Shown: piece by piece, positions 27,936 through 36,293 of the stretch
Layout of the letters: the number at the start of each line of letters is the position of its first letter
Position numbering within the stretch: position 1 is the stretch's first letter
Origin: Erythrobacter tepidarius
GTDB lineage: Bacteria; Pseudomonadota; Alphaproteobacteria; Sphingomonadales; Sphingomonadaceae
Assembly (NCBI RefSeq): GCF_002155695.1
Contig: NZ_MUYJ01000007.1
Span: 124,001 to 188,000 of the forward strand
Reading direction: 5' to 3'
DNA: 64,000 bases
Made by a program: the position numbers and the translations under genes
Notes under the pieces: model-generated
What the model saw: only the letters and a program-made list of their open reading frames with translations
Database searches by the model: none
What the model was told of the DNA's origin: nothing

Positions 27936-28614
27936 CGCGGTGGATGCGCAGGGTTCCATTGTCATCGCACAGCATCCATTCGCCCGGCACATGGCCCCGG
28001 GCGCGGAACAGTTCGGCGTGCCAGGTCGCGCTGCCGGGGGCGACCGGGTTCCAGCGCGGGCGCGGCGAGCGGGCAGCGCACACCTGCCAGCGCATCCGCG
28101 CCGAGGAGAGATCGGGCACGGCATCGAGGCGCACCAGCCACAACCTGACACCGTGCCTTTCTGCCGCCAGGCTGAGCCGGCGCGAGGCGGTGAAATCGAG
28201 CGCCCGCGGATTGCCCGCAATCTCGCCAATCACGCAGGCAAGGTCGCGGCACTTGAGCCCTTCCTCCAGCGCGAACAGCGCATCCTCGGGGGTGCTGGCG
28301 GCGACATGAATCAGCCGGTCGCGCCACGCGGGCGGGAGGCCATGGAGGAAAGGGCGTCCGCCAAGCCGGATCGCCTTCCTGTCCTGCACCCACAGCACCG
28401 GCCGGGCGTCCTCGTCCTGCCCCAATGCCGCGAACACATCGCGCGCCAGCGCCAGCGCCAGCCCCGCCCCGCTCGCCTCGCTCGCGGGGGCGAAGATTTC
28501 GGAGTGGAACGGCTGAACGGCGAGGCCCGGCCGCCAGCGCGCTTCCGGAACGCCGGCAGCACGCGCACGCGACAACATCCGTGCGGGCGAAGGCCTGGAG
28601 GGGGTGAAGGACAT
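27850..28614 (-). CDS. imuA: Translesion synthesis-associated protein ImuA
   Basis: 254-residue RecA/SulA-like accessory protein of the ImuA-ImuB-DnaE2 mutasome. Visible are the N-terminal Arg-rich segment, FHSEIFAPASEASGAGLALALARDVFAAL, the strand VLWVQD, and GEWMLCDDNGTLRIHRDA near the end. An ATG at 28629 sits 3 nt from the LexA box, so the ATG at 28614 is more likely; 28578 is possible. The C-terminus overlaps imuB by 86 nt. Confidence 0.88.
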   Translation of the reverse strand: MSFTPSRPSPARMLSRARAAGVPEARWRPGLAVQPFHSEIFAPASEASGAGLALALARDVFAALGQDEDARPVLWVQDRKAIRLGGRPFLHGLPPAWRDRLIHVAASTPEDALFALEEGLKCRDLACVIGEIAGNPRALDFTASRRLSLAAERHGVRLWLVRLDAVPDLSSARMRWQVCAARSPRPRWNPVAPGSATWHAELFRARGHVPGEWMLCDDNGTLRIHRDADRAAATDPVHLVRPTVGRSLAARARA

Positions 28615-28631
28615 GGACGAACGACTCATAT

Positions 28632-28646
28632 GTTCTTATTATGTTC
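28632..28646 (-). promoter_or_regulatory. LexA box before imuA-imuB
   Basis: GTTC-TTATTAT-GTTC, an exact GTTC-N7-GTTC operator 17 nt before the imuA ATG (minus strand). The pair of boxes at 25884 and 28632 marks both modules as SOS genes. Confidence 0.87.
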
Positions 28647-28672
28647 CAAGATTGGCCGTCTTGCAATGCAAA

Positions 28673-28706
28673 GGGCGCGGGAAGCGCCTATCCGCTCCCC
28701 GCGCCC
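28673..28706 (-). terminator. Terminator of the amino acid permease gene
   Basis: On the minus strand GGGCGCGGGGAGC pairs with GCTTCCCGCGCCC (one mismatch), followed by TTTGC. It lies 27 nt after the permease stop and 27 nt before the imuA LexA box. Confidence 0.6.
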
Positions 28707-28733
28707 CTCAGGCGCAGCCCCGATGAGATGCGA

Positions 28734-30296
28734 TCAGTTCTCGATCACCGGACCCGGAAACTCGCCCATGTCGGGCGCATCGTCCTGCGGATCGCCATGC
28801 TGGAGATTGGAGTTGTGGATGCCATAGACGAAATAGAGCGCCACCCCGCCAATCATGTAATAGACGAAGAACATCAGCACGTTCATCGGCACCGAGGTGA
28901 TCAGATAGAGGCACGAGAGGATGCCCAGCACCGGCAGCACCGGATAGAGCGGCACCTTGAACCCGCGCGGCAGTTCCGGCGCGGCGCGGCGCAGGTAGAT
29001 CACCGAAAGGCACACAATCGCGAAAGCCGCCAGCGTGCCGACCGAAGTCATGTCGCCCAGCACGTTGATGTCGAAGAAGCCCGCCGCCATGGCGGTCACG
29101 AGGCCGACCACAACCGTGTTGACCGCCGGGGTGTGGAAGCGCTTGTTCACCCGGCTGAACACCTTGGGCAGCAGACCGTCACGCGCCATGGTGTAGAAGA
29201 TGCGGGTCTGGGCATACATCAGCACCAGCACCACTGAGGTGAGGCCGACGATCGCACCGACCTTGATGATCTTTGCCAGCCAGCCCCATTGCGGGCCGAA
29301 ATTGTCGACCACCACCGCGACCGGATCGGGCACGTTGAGCGTGTTGTAAGGCACCAGCAGCGTCATGATCGCGGCCACCAGCATGTAGATGACGGTGCAC
29401 ACCACAAGGCTGCCGATGATCCCAAAGGGCATGTCCTTGGCCGGATCCTTGGCCTCCTGCCCGGCGGTCGAGACCGCTTCGAAGCCGATATAGGCGAAAA
29501 ACACGATCGAGGCAGCACGAATGATGCCGCTCACGCCGAACTCGCCGTCGCCCTGATTCTCGGGAATGAACGGCACCCAGTTCTTGGTCACCAGTTCCCC
29601 AAAGTTCGGCAGCACGATCAGGCCGCCGACGACGATGAAGGCGGTCAGCACGCTGACCTTGATCGCGACGATGGCATTGTTGACCTTGGCGCTCTCGGAC
29701 ACGCCCACCACCAGCAGCGCGGCGAGCGCGACGCAGATCAGGAAGGCAGGGAGGTTGAAGATCGTCGTCACCGTCTGCCCGTCAACCAGCACCGGCGCGC
29801 CGTCACGCATCAGGGTGTAGCCCGTGGGGCCGGTGAATTGCGGCGGAATGACGATGCCGAAATCGGCCAGCAGACTGACGACATAGCCGCCCCAGCCCAC
29901 CGCCACCACCGATGCCGCCAACCCGTATTCAAGCAGCAGCAGCGCGCCCATGATCCACGCCACGAATTCGCCGAGCGTGGTGTAGCCATAGGTGTAGGCC
30001 GAGCCCGAAACCGGGAGCGTCGAGGACAGTTCGGCATAGCACAGGCCGGCAAAGGCGCAGACGATCCCGGCGACGACGAAACTCAGCAGCACCGCCGGCC
30101 CGGCATGAAGCGCCGCGGCGCTGCCGGTGCGCACAAAGATGCCCGCCCCGATGATGCAGCCCACGCCCAGCAGCAGCAGGTTCCATTTGCCGAGCGAGCG
30201 CTTCAATTCACTGGTTTGGGTTTCACGCTGCACCTGCGCGATCGACTTGCGCGCGAACATGCGTTCGACAATGCTGCGGTTCGGTTTGCTTGCCAT
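28734..30296 (-). CDS. Amino acid permease (APC superfamily, CAT-like)
   Basis: 520 residues with about 12-14 membrane segments. LLLGVGCIIGAGIFVRTGS (~45) is the helix-1 substrate-binding motif of APC transporters, and FFAYIGFEAVSTAGQEAKDP (~265) the helix-6 motif of the cationic amino acid transporter branch. The C-terminal VPLYPVLPVLGILSCLYLI is typical of CAT/YfnA-like proteins. The ATG at 30296 (MASKPNRS) is chosen over 30314. Substrate not determined. Divergent from panB across ~195 bp. Confidence 0.9.
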   Translation of the reverse strand: MASKPNRSIVERMFARKSIAQVQRETQTSELKRSLGKWNLLLLGVGCIIGAGIFVRTGSAAALHAGPAVLLSFVVAGIVCAFAGLCYAELSSTLPVSGSAYTYGYTTLGEFVAWIMGALLLLEYGLAASVVAVGWGGYVVSLLADFGIVIPPQFTGPTGYTLMRDGAPVLVDGQTVTTIFNLPAFLICVALAALLVVGVSESAKVNNAIVAIKVSVLTAFIVVGGLIVLPNFGELVTKNWVPFIPENQGDGEFGVSGIIRAASIVFFAYIGFEAVSTAGQEAKDPAKDMPFGIIGSLVVCTVIYMLVAAIMTLLVPYNTLNVPDPVAVVVDNFGPQWGWLAKIIKVGAIVGLTSVVLVLMYAQTRIFYTMARDGLLPKVFSRVNKRFHTPAVNTVVVGLVTAMAAGFFDINVLGDMTSVGTLAAFAIVCLSVIYLRRAAPELPRGFKVPLYPVLPVLGILSCLYLITSVPMNVLMFFVYYMIGGVALYFVYGIHNSNLQHGDPQDDAPDMGEFPGPVIEN

Positions 30297-30490
30297 TACA
30301 ATTTCCCCCTGCACGCCTGCACGGCGCGCGGCTTGATCCTGTCAAGAAACATCTGGATTGGCTCTCCCATTGACCGCAGGCAGATCTCCCGCGCGATCGT
30401 CAGGCGGCAACGCTAGCGCAACACGCCCGCAACACAAGCGGTAAAGCGCGCTCTTTCCCCGGCAGCCGACAGCGGCTAGACGCTCGATCC

Positions 30491-31363
30491 ATGTCCACGA
30501 CCTTCCAGCTCGACACCTCGACCAGTCGCGCCAATCCGACCCCGGCGCCGATGAAGCGGCTCACCGTGCCCGCCATCCGCGCCCGCAAGACCGATGGCGT
30601 GACGGGCGAACCGCTGGTGATGCTTACCGCATACACCGCCCGGCAGGCGCAGTTGCTCGATTCCCATTGCGATCTGCTGCTGGTGGGGGATTCGCTCGGG
30701 CAGGTAATCTACGGCCTGCCTTCGACCGTGCCGGTGACGCTGGAGATGATGGCCAATCATGGGGCTGCGGTCGTGCGCGGGTCGTATCATTCGGTGGTGG
30801 TCATCGACATGCCGTTCGGCTCGTATGAGGCCTCGCCAAGCCAGGCCTTCGAGAGCGCGGCCTTCCTGCTCAAGCAGACGGGTGCCGCTGCCGTGAAGCT
30901 CGAAGGCGGGGCGGTGATGGCGCCGACGGTCGCCTTCCTCAGCCAGCGCGGCATTCCGGTGATGGGCCATGTCGGCCTCACCCCGCAGGCGGTCAACGTG
31001 CTCGGCGGCTATGGCGCGCGCGGGCGATCCGATGCCGAGGCGGAGAAGATCATCTCCGATGCCGTCGCACTCGATCAGGCGGGCGCCTTCGCCATTGTCG
31101 TCGAAGGTGTGCTCGAACCCATCGCCATTGCCGTAACCCGGGCGGTGTCCTGCCCCACCATCGGCATCGGCGCCTCGGCACAGTGCGACGGACAGGTGCT
31201 TGTCACCGAGGACATGCTCGGCATGTTCGAACGCGTGCCGCGCTTCGTGAAGCGCTATGAAGACATCGCCGGGGTGATCGACCGCACCGTCGCCCGCTAC
31301 GCTGATGAAGTGCGCGCCCGCGCCTTCCCCGGTGCAGACCAGACCTACCAGCCCAAGGGCTAA
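30491..31363 (+). CDS. panB: 3-methyl-2-oxobutanoate hydroxymethyltransferase
   Basis: 290-residue enzyme that makes ketopantoate from 2-oxoisovalerate and 5,10-methylene-THF, the first step of pantothenate synthesis. Motifs VMLTAYTARQAQLLD, LLVGDSLGQVIYG (Mg-binding Asp), AVKLEGG and GHVGLTPQ are visible, and IGIGASAQCDGQVLV lies near the end. The substrate is shared with leuA earlier in the window. panC is not adjacent. Confidence 0.96.
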   Translation: MSTTFQLDTSTSRANPTPAPMKRLTVPAIRARKTDGVTGEPLVMLTAYTARQAQLLDSHCDLLLVGDSLGQVIYGLPSTVPVTLEMMANHGAAVVRGSYHSVVVIDMPFGSYEASPSQAFESAAFLLKQTGAAAVKLEGGAVMAPTVAFLSQRGIPVMGHVGLTPQAVNVLGGYGARGRSDAEAEKIISDAVALDQAGAFAIVVEGVLEPIAIAVTRAVSCPTIGIGASAQCDGQVLVTEDMLGMFERVPRFVKRYEDIAGVIDRTVARYADEVRARAFPGADQTYQPKG

Positions 31364-31406
31364 GTCGGCCCTCCCCCAATTCATTCAAGGTTTCTAGGCC
31401 CCTGCC

Positions 31407-32459
31407 ATGCAGACGCTGTTTCGTTACTACGCCTTCTCGCTGATCTTCACCGCGGTCTGCCTTGGCCTTGCCGGATGGTACGGCATCGCCAGCACCGGCA
31501 CACTGGTGGGCATGGCGCAGGTGCTGTGGATCGTGATGATCCTTTCGGTGCTGGAGGTTTCGCTCAGCTTCGACAACGCGGTGGTCAATGCCTCGGTGCT
31601 CAAGGAGATGGACGAGGTATGGCAGAAGCGCTTCCTCACCTGGGGGATCGCCTTTGCGGTATTCGGGATGCGGATCGTCTTCCCGCTGGCAATCGTCGCG
31701 ATTGCGGCCAAGATCGGCCCGATGGAGGCGCTCGACCTTTCCCTCAACGATCCGGCGAAGTACGAGGAACTGGTCAGCTCCGCCCATATCGGCATCGCCG
31801 GCTTCGGCGGCGCGTTCCTGGCGATGGTGGGGATGAAGTTCTTCTTCGACGCCGACAAGGAGGTGCACTGGATCGAGAGCATCGAGCGCGCCTTGTCGAA
31901 GGTCTCGAGCCTGCCCGCGATCGAGATCGCGATTCTCCTGCTCGGGATGTGGGGCATCTCGAGCATGCTGCCGGTGGCGGACGCGTACACCTTCCTCGGC
32001 GCGGGAATGCTCGGACTTGTCACTTTCATTGCGGTGGAAGCGGTGAGCCACTGGCTCGAAATGCGCGAGGAGGCCGCGCGGCTGGCGGGCGCCGTGGTGC
32101 GCAGCGGGCTTGGCGGGTTTCTCTATCTCAACATCCTCGATGCAAGTTTCAGCTTCGATGGGGTGATCGGGGCCTTCGCGCTGTCGAACAACATGATCGT
32201 AATTGCTCTTGGCCTTTCGATCGGGGCGATGTTCGTGCGCTCGATGACGGTGCATCTCGTCAAGCAAGGGACGCTGGCCGAATACCGCTACCTCGAACAC
32301 GGCGCCTTCTGGGCGATCGTGGTGCTGGGCGCGATCATGCTGGTTTCGGCGGTGTTCCACATTCCCGAAACGATCACCGGCCTGATCGGTGCGTTCCTGA
32401 TCGGCCTGTCGTTCTGGTGGTCCGTGCGCCACCAGAAGGCCGAACGCGCCGCCGCCTAA
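31407..32459 (+). CDS. DUF475 (TerC-superfamily) membrane protein
   Basis: 350 residues with about nine membrane segments. LEVSLSFDNAVVNASVLKEM (~49-68) carries the paired-acid EVSLSFDNA signature, and LDASFSFDGVIGAFALSNN (~245-263) the second copy, as in TerC/DUF475 proteins linked to metal (Mn or tellurite) handling. Function is inferred only at family level. The last 4 nt overlap the convergent stop of the symporter gene. Confidence 0.88.
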   Translation: MQTLFRYYAFSLIFTAVCLGLAGWYGIASTGTLVGMAQVLWIVMILSVLEVSLSFDNAVVNASVLKEMDEVWQKRFLTWGIAFAVFGMRIVFPLAIVAIAAKIGPMEALDLSLNDPAKYEELVSSAHIGIAGFGGAFLAMVGMKFFFDADKEVHWIESIERALSKVSSLPAIEIAILLLGMWGISSMLPVADAYTFLGAGMLGLVTFIAVEAVSHWLEMREEAARLAGAVVRSGLGGFLYLNILDASFSFDGVIGAFALSNNMIVIALGLSIGAMFVRSMTVHLVKQGTLAEYRYLEHGAFWAIVVLGAIMLVSAVFHIPETITGLIGAFLIGLSFWWSVRHQKAERAAA

Positions 32460-33418
32460 CCCCGCGCGAGGCGCACGGCGAGCGGTGCGGCGAGCACCAG
32501 CTGGGCGAGGTGATAGAGCAGCAGCGGGGCGATCACAAAGCCCGCTGCGGAGGCCGGAAACAAAATCGCGGCAAGCGGCGCACCGATGGCGACACTTTTC
32601 TGCGATCCGGCGAACAGGAAGGTGATGCGGTCCGCGCGCGGCAGGCCAAGCAGCCCGCTCATGCCCCACGCAGCGCCGAGCGCCAGCGCGAGCAGCGCCA
32701 GCACCAGTGCCACCAGCACCGCCCAGTCGGCGGGTGCGAACTGGCTGCCAAGGCCCTGCGCGACCGCGCCAGAGAAGGCGACATAGACAGCAAGGCCAAT
32801 CACCGCCCGGTCGAGCCAGGCAATCCGCGCGCGTTGCGCCGCCACGCGCTCGATCACCCTATCCTGTACCACCTGCCCGATCATGAAGGGCAGAACCAGA
32901 ATGAGGCCGATACGGATAACCGCCTCAGTCCCGATTGCGCCTGCCTCACCGCCTCCGAGCAGCGCGAACAGCGGCGCGCTGACGAAAACGCCCGCGATGT
33001 TGATCAGTGCTGCCCCCACCACCGCCAGCGCGACGTTGCCTTGGGCCAGACTGGTGTAGGAGGTCGCCGACTGGATCGTCGAGGGCAGGCAGCCGAGATA
33101 GACGAAGCCCAAGGCCACCAACGGCGGCAGTGCGCCTGCGGCCAGCGTTGCCAAGCCCAGCCCCGCCAGCGCCATGCCGCCGAACACGAACAGCATCAGC
33201 GGTGCGAAGAAGCGCCAGTTGGCGATCCCGCGCATGATCTCGCTGCGGCGGATGCGCATCCCGTTGACAAGGAACAGCACGAAGATGCCCGCGTTGGACA
33301 GGTGCCGCACGATCTCGCGGCCCGCGCCCGTCGCCGGCAGCACGAAGGCCAGCGTGGTCATCGCCAGCAGCACACCAATCATCGGGTCGTTCAGCAAGGG
33401 CAGGCGGCGCAGCAGCAT
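32456..33418 (-). CDS. Bile acid:sodium symporter-like (SBF-like) transporter
   Basis: 320 residues with about nine to ten hydrophobic helices. LPSTIQSATSYTSLAQGNVA (~115) and FLFAGSQKSVAIGAPLAA (~265) are the crossover-region motifs of the SBF-like/YfeH (SLC10A7) branch. Substrate unknown; this branch does not necessarily carry bile acids. It overlaps the DUF475 gene by 4 nt at the 3' ends. Confidence 0.87.
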   Translation of the reverse strand: MLLRRLPLLNDPMIGVLLAMTTLAFVLPATGAGREIVRHLSNAGIFVLFLVNGMRIRRSEIMRGIANWRFFAPLMLFVFGGMALAGLGLATLAAGALPPLVALGFVYLGCLPSTIQSATSYTSLAQGNVALAVVGAALINIAGVFVSAPLFALLGGGEAGAIGTEAVIRIGLILVLPFMIGQVVQDRVIERVAAQRARIAWLDRAVIGLAVYVAFSGAVAQGLGSQFAPADWAVLVALVLALLALALGAAWGMSGLLGLPRADRITFLFAGSQKSVAIGAPLAAILFPASAAGFVIAPLLLYHLAQLVLAAPLAVRLARG

Positions 33419-33466
33419 GGCGCGGCCCCCTGCCCCGTCTCGCGCCGATTGTCGAGCGGCGGAACG

Positions 33467-34945
33467 CTAGTGCGCAGTCAGCGCTGGCGGGCGCAGTTCG
33501 GCCCGCAAGGCTGCAAACCGCGCCGCGGCGGCGATCTTGCCGCCTTCACGCGCCGCTAGTGCCCGCAGCGCCAGCAGCGCTGGATCGTGCCCGGCACCAA
33601 GCGCGATCGCGTGATCAAGCAGCAGTTCCACCCGCTTCCACTCGCCGCGCACAGCCAACGTCTGCGCGAGCATCGTCAGAGCTGCGGGATTGTCCGGTTC
33701 GCCCGCCACATGGCGCGTCAGCAGGGTTTCAGCCGCGTTCGCATCGCCGGCGCTGCGATAGGCGAAAGCAGCCTTGCGGGTGAGCGGCCAGGGGCGGCGG
33801 ACCCTTGCGGCGTGCGCATAATTTTCCAGCGCGCCACGCGGATCGCCACTCGCCAACGCGGCATCGCCGGCCAGTTGCGCAATATCGGCAGAAGCGGGAA
33901 AGCGCACGCGCAGCCCTTGCGCGCTGACCCGCGCCTGCGCCACCTTGCCGGCAAGCACGATCCGGCGCAGCTCGGCGGTTGGCGGCGGCAACCCGTCTCG
34001 CGCCGCGAGCACGACAGGCGTGCCTGACGCCACGGCATAGGCGCGCGCCAGCAGCGGCGCGGCGCTGGCCCTGTCCCCCAGCCGTTCATGGGCTCGCGCC
34101 ACCAGCATGAGGAGATAGGGCGATGCTTCGGCCTCATCCGCCTCTGCGCCAAACCGTGCAATCACCTCGGTCTCGCGCCCATCGAGCAGCAGCGCCCGCG
34201 CCAGCAGTGCGCGGATCCGGCGGTTGGCGGGTTGACGCGCAACAAGGGCCTCAAGCTGGGCGGCAGCACTTGCAAAATTGCCCTGATCGAGGCTGATCAG
34301 CGCGTCGAGCAGCACCGCGGCCGGAACCCCGCGCTCTGCCATGCCGCTCCGCTGGAGCAGGCTGCGCGCCAGCACGGGCTTGCCGCCACGCTGGGCGAGA
34401 ACCGCCTGGAGATAGAACACGCGCGGTTCGCCCGGTGCGATCTTGGCCAATTGCCGCACCGCGGCCAACATCTCGCGGTTCCGGCCGAAATCGCCGAGAG
34501 TCGCGGCATATTCGGCCCACGCATCGACATTGCTATCGTCAGCCGCCAGCGCGGCCTCGAACCACGGCAGGGCATCGGCCAATCCATGCGCATCACGCAC
34601 CATCAGCGCCCGCATCAGCAGCGCGGGTGCATGATCGTGGTCGAGTTCGAGCGCCCGGTCGGCCGCTTCCAGCGCGGTGAGGTGCTCGCCACCGCGGAAA
34701 CGCAAGCGGGCGATCGCGACCCACAAATCAGGGTTGTCTGGTTCGAGCGCCATCGCCCGATCGAGCAGCTGGCCTGCCTGCGGCAAGGCCCCGCCCGCCA
34801 TCGCGGCATCGGCCTCGTCCAGCAGGCGCACGAATTGCGCCCCCCCCGAAGGCGTGCGCTTGCTGGCGGTGTGATCGGTATCGCAGCCGGACAGCAGCAG
34901 CGCGCAAGCCAGCAATCCGGCCAGCACCTCAGGTTTGCAGATCAT
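33467..34945 (-). CDS. TPR-repeat lipoprotein of the PrsK/PrsR cluster
   Basis: 492 residues. A lipoprotein signal ends LLLSGC (~15-20). The rest is tetratricopeptide repeats (for example ALEPDNPDLWVAIARLRFRGG, then ALELDHDHAPALLMRA, broken by helices to the C-terminus). It overlaps the prsR 3' end by 17 nt. Position suggests the PrsT role of the PEP-CTERM clusters, a periplasmic polysaccharide-assembly factor, but it is about half the usual PrsT length, so the name is not applied. Confidence 0.8.
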   Translation of the reverse strand: MICKPEVLAGLLACALLLSGCDTDHTASKRTPSGGAQFVRLLDEADAAMAGGALPQAGQLLDRAMALEPDNPDLWVAIARLRFRGGEHLTALEAADRALELDHDHAPALLMRALMVRDAHGLADALPWFEAALAADDSNVDAWAEYAATLGDFGRNREMLAAVRQLAKIAPGEPRVFYLQAVLAQRGGKPVLARSLLQRSGMAERGVPAAVLLDALISLDQGNFASAAAQLEALVARQPANRRIRALLARALLLDGRETEVIARFGAEADEAEASPYLLMLVARAHERLGDRASAAPLLARAYAVASGTPVVLAARDGLPPPTAELRRIVLAGKVAQARVSAQGLRVRFPASADIAQLAGDAALASGDPRGALENYAHAARVRRPWPLTRKAAFAYRSAGDANAAETLLTRHVAGEPDNPAALTMLAQTLAVRGEWKRVELLLDHAIALGAGHDPALLALRALAAREGGKIAAAARFAALRAELRPPALTAH

Positions 34946-36293
34946 ACTGCTTGATCAGGTCATAGAGCGTCGGGCGACTGATCCCGAGCAGCTTGGCAGT
35001 GCTGGAGATATTGCCTTCGCTACGGGCCAGCGCGTGGCGGATCACGCGGCGGTCGGCCGCCTCGCGCGCAGCCTTGAGATTGAGCACCTCGGCGCTCTCC
35101 TCATCCGGCACGGCCAGATCGAGATCGTCCGCATGGACAAGCTTGCCCTCGGCCATGATAACCGCGCGCTTTACCCGGTTTTCCAGTTCACGGACATTGC
35201 CCGGCCAGTCATGCGCGTCGATCGCGGCAAGGGCATCGGCGGCAAATCCGGTGACGGAAGGGTTCATCTCGGCAGCAAAGCGCTTGAGGAACACCTTGGC
35301 GAGCAGCACCGGTTCGCCGTGCCTATCGGCAAGGGCGGGGATCCGCACCACGATTTCGGCCAGGCGATAGAACAGGTCCTCGCGGAAAGCGCCGCCGGCG
35401 ATCATGCTTTCGAGATCCTGATGGGTGGCGCACACAATCCGGGTGTTGACCGCGATCGCCCGCCGCCCGCCCACCCGCTCGATCGTGCGTTCCTGCAGGA
35501 AGCGCAGCAGCTTGACCTGCAACGGCAGCGGAATGTCACCCACCTCGTCGAGGAACAGCGTGCCACCGTGGGCGCTTTCGATTTTCCCCTCAGTGGTCTT
35601 GACCGCGCCCGTAAAGGCGCCCTTCTCGTGCCCGAATAGTTCGCTTTCGAGCAGATTCTCGGGAATCGCAGCGCAATTGATCGCGACAAACGGCCCGTGC
35701 GCGCGGTCGCTGGCATCGTGCAGACCCTTCGCCAGCAGTTCCTTGCCCGTCCCGCTCGCCCCGAGCAGCATCACCGACACGTTGGTCTTGGCGACCCGTT
35801 CGATCGTGCGCGCGACCTTGATCATCTCCGGCGCGCCGGTGATCAGCCGGCCAAGCACGGTCTTGTCCTGACTCGCGCTCGCCATGAGCCGGCGGTTTTC
35901 CTGCTCGATCCGATGGAGATTGAAGGCCCGCCGCACGCTCAGTCCGAGCGCGTCGATGTCGATCGGCTTCTGGTAGAAATCATAGGCCCCGCGCTCGATC
36001 GCCTGCAGCGTGCTCTCGCGCGCGCCATGACCGCTGGCGACAATCACCTTGGTGTCGGGCTTCAATGCCATAATCGCATCGAGCACGGCAAAGCCTTCGC
36101 TCGTGCCGTCGGGATCGGGCGGCAGACCAAGGTCAAGCGTCACCACCGCCGGCATTTCCGAGCGCAGCGCCGCGAGCGCGGAATCGCGGTCGCCCGCGAT
36201 GATCACCTCGAAATCATCGTAGGACCATTTGAGCTGCGCCTGCAGCCCGGGATCGTCCTCGATCACCAGCAACGGGGGTTTCCTGTCAGCCAT
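34929..36293 (-). CDS. prsR: PEP-CTERM-box sigma-54 response regulator PrsR
   Basis: 454 residues. Receiver domain 1-125 with VIEDDPGLQAQLKW, the phospho-Asp in TLDLGLPPDPDGTSEG and the switch Lys in FYQKPIDIDAL. The AAA+ domain has Walker A GASGTGKE and the sigma-54 contact motif GAFTGA, so it activates sigma-54 promoters. A Fis-type HTH (SSTAKLLGISRPTLYDLIKQY) ends the protein. Starts at TGATG with prsK; a GTG one codon upstream is possible. Confidence 0.92.
   Translation of the reverse strand: MADRKPPLLVIEDDPGLQAQLKWSYDDFEVIIAGDRDSALAALRSEMPAVVTLDLGLPPDPDGTSEGFAVLDAIMALKPDTKVIVASGHGARESTLQAIERGAYDFYQKPIDIDALGLSVRRAFNLHRIEQENRRLMASASQDKTVLGRLITGAPEMIKVARTIERVAKTNVSVMLLGASGTGKELLAKGLHDASDRAHGPFVAINCAAIPENLLESELFGHEKGAFTGAVKTTEGKIESAHGGTLFLDEVGDIPLPLQVKLLRFLQERTIERVGGRRAIAVNTRIVCATHQDLESMIAGGAFREDLFYRLAEIVVRIPALADRHGEPVLLAKVFLKRFAAEMNPSVTGFAADALAAIDAHDWPGNVRELENRVKRAVIMAEGKLVHADDLDLAVPDEESAEVLNLKAAREAADRRVIRHALARSEGNISSTAKLLGISRPTLYDLIKQYDLQT

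Noticed and set aside
26349-28148. 599-codon plus-strand frame opposite imuB and imuA
   Set aside because: Shadow of the minus-strand genes; no recognisable domain.
31475-33559. 694-codon plus-strand frame across panB-downstream genes
   Set aside because: Overlaps the DUF475 gene in another frame and the antisense of the symporter; composition is that of a shadow.
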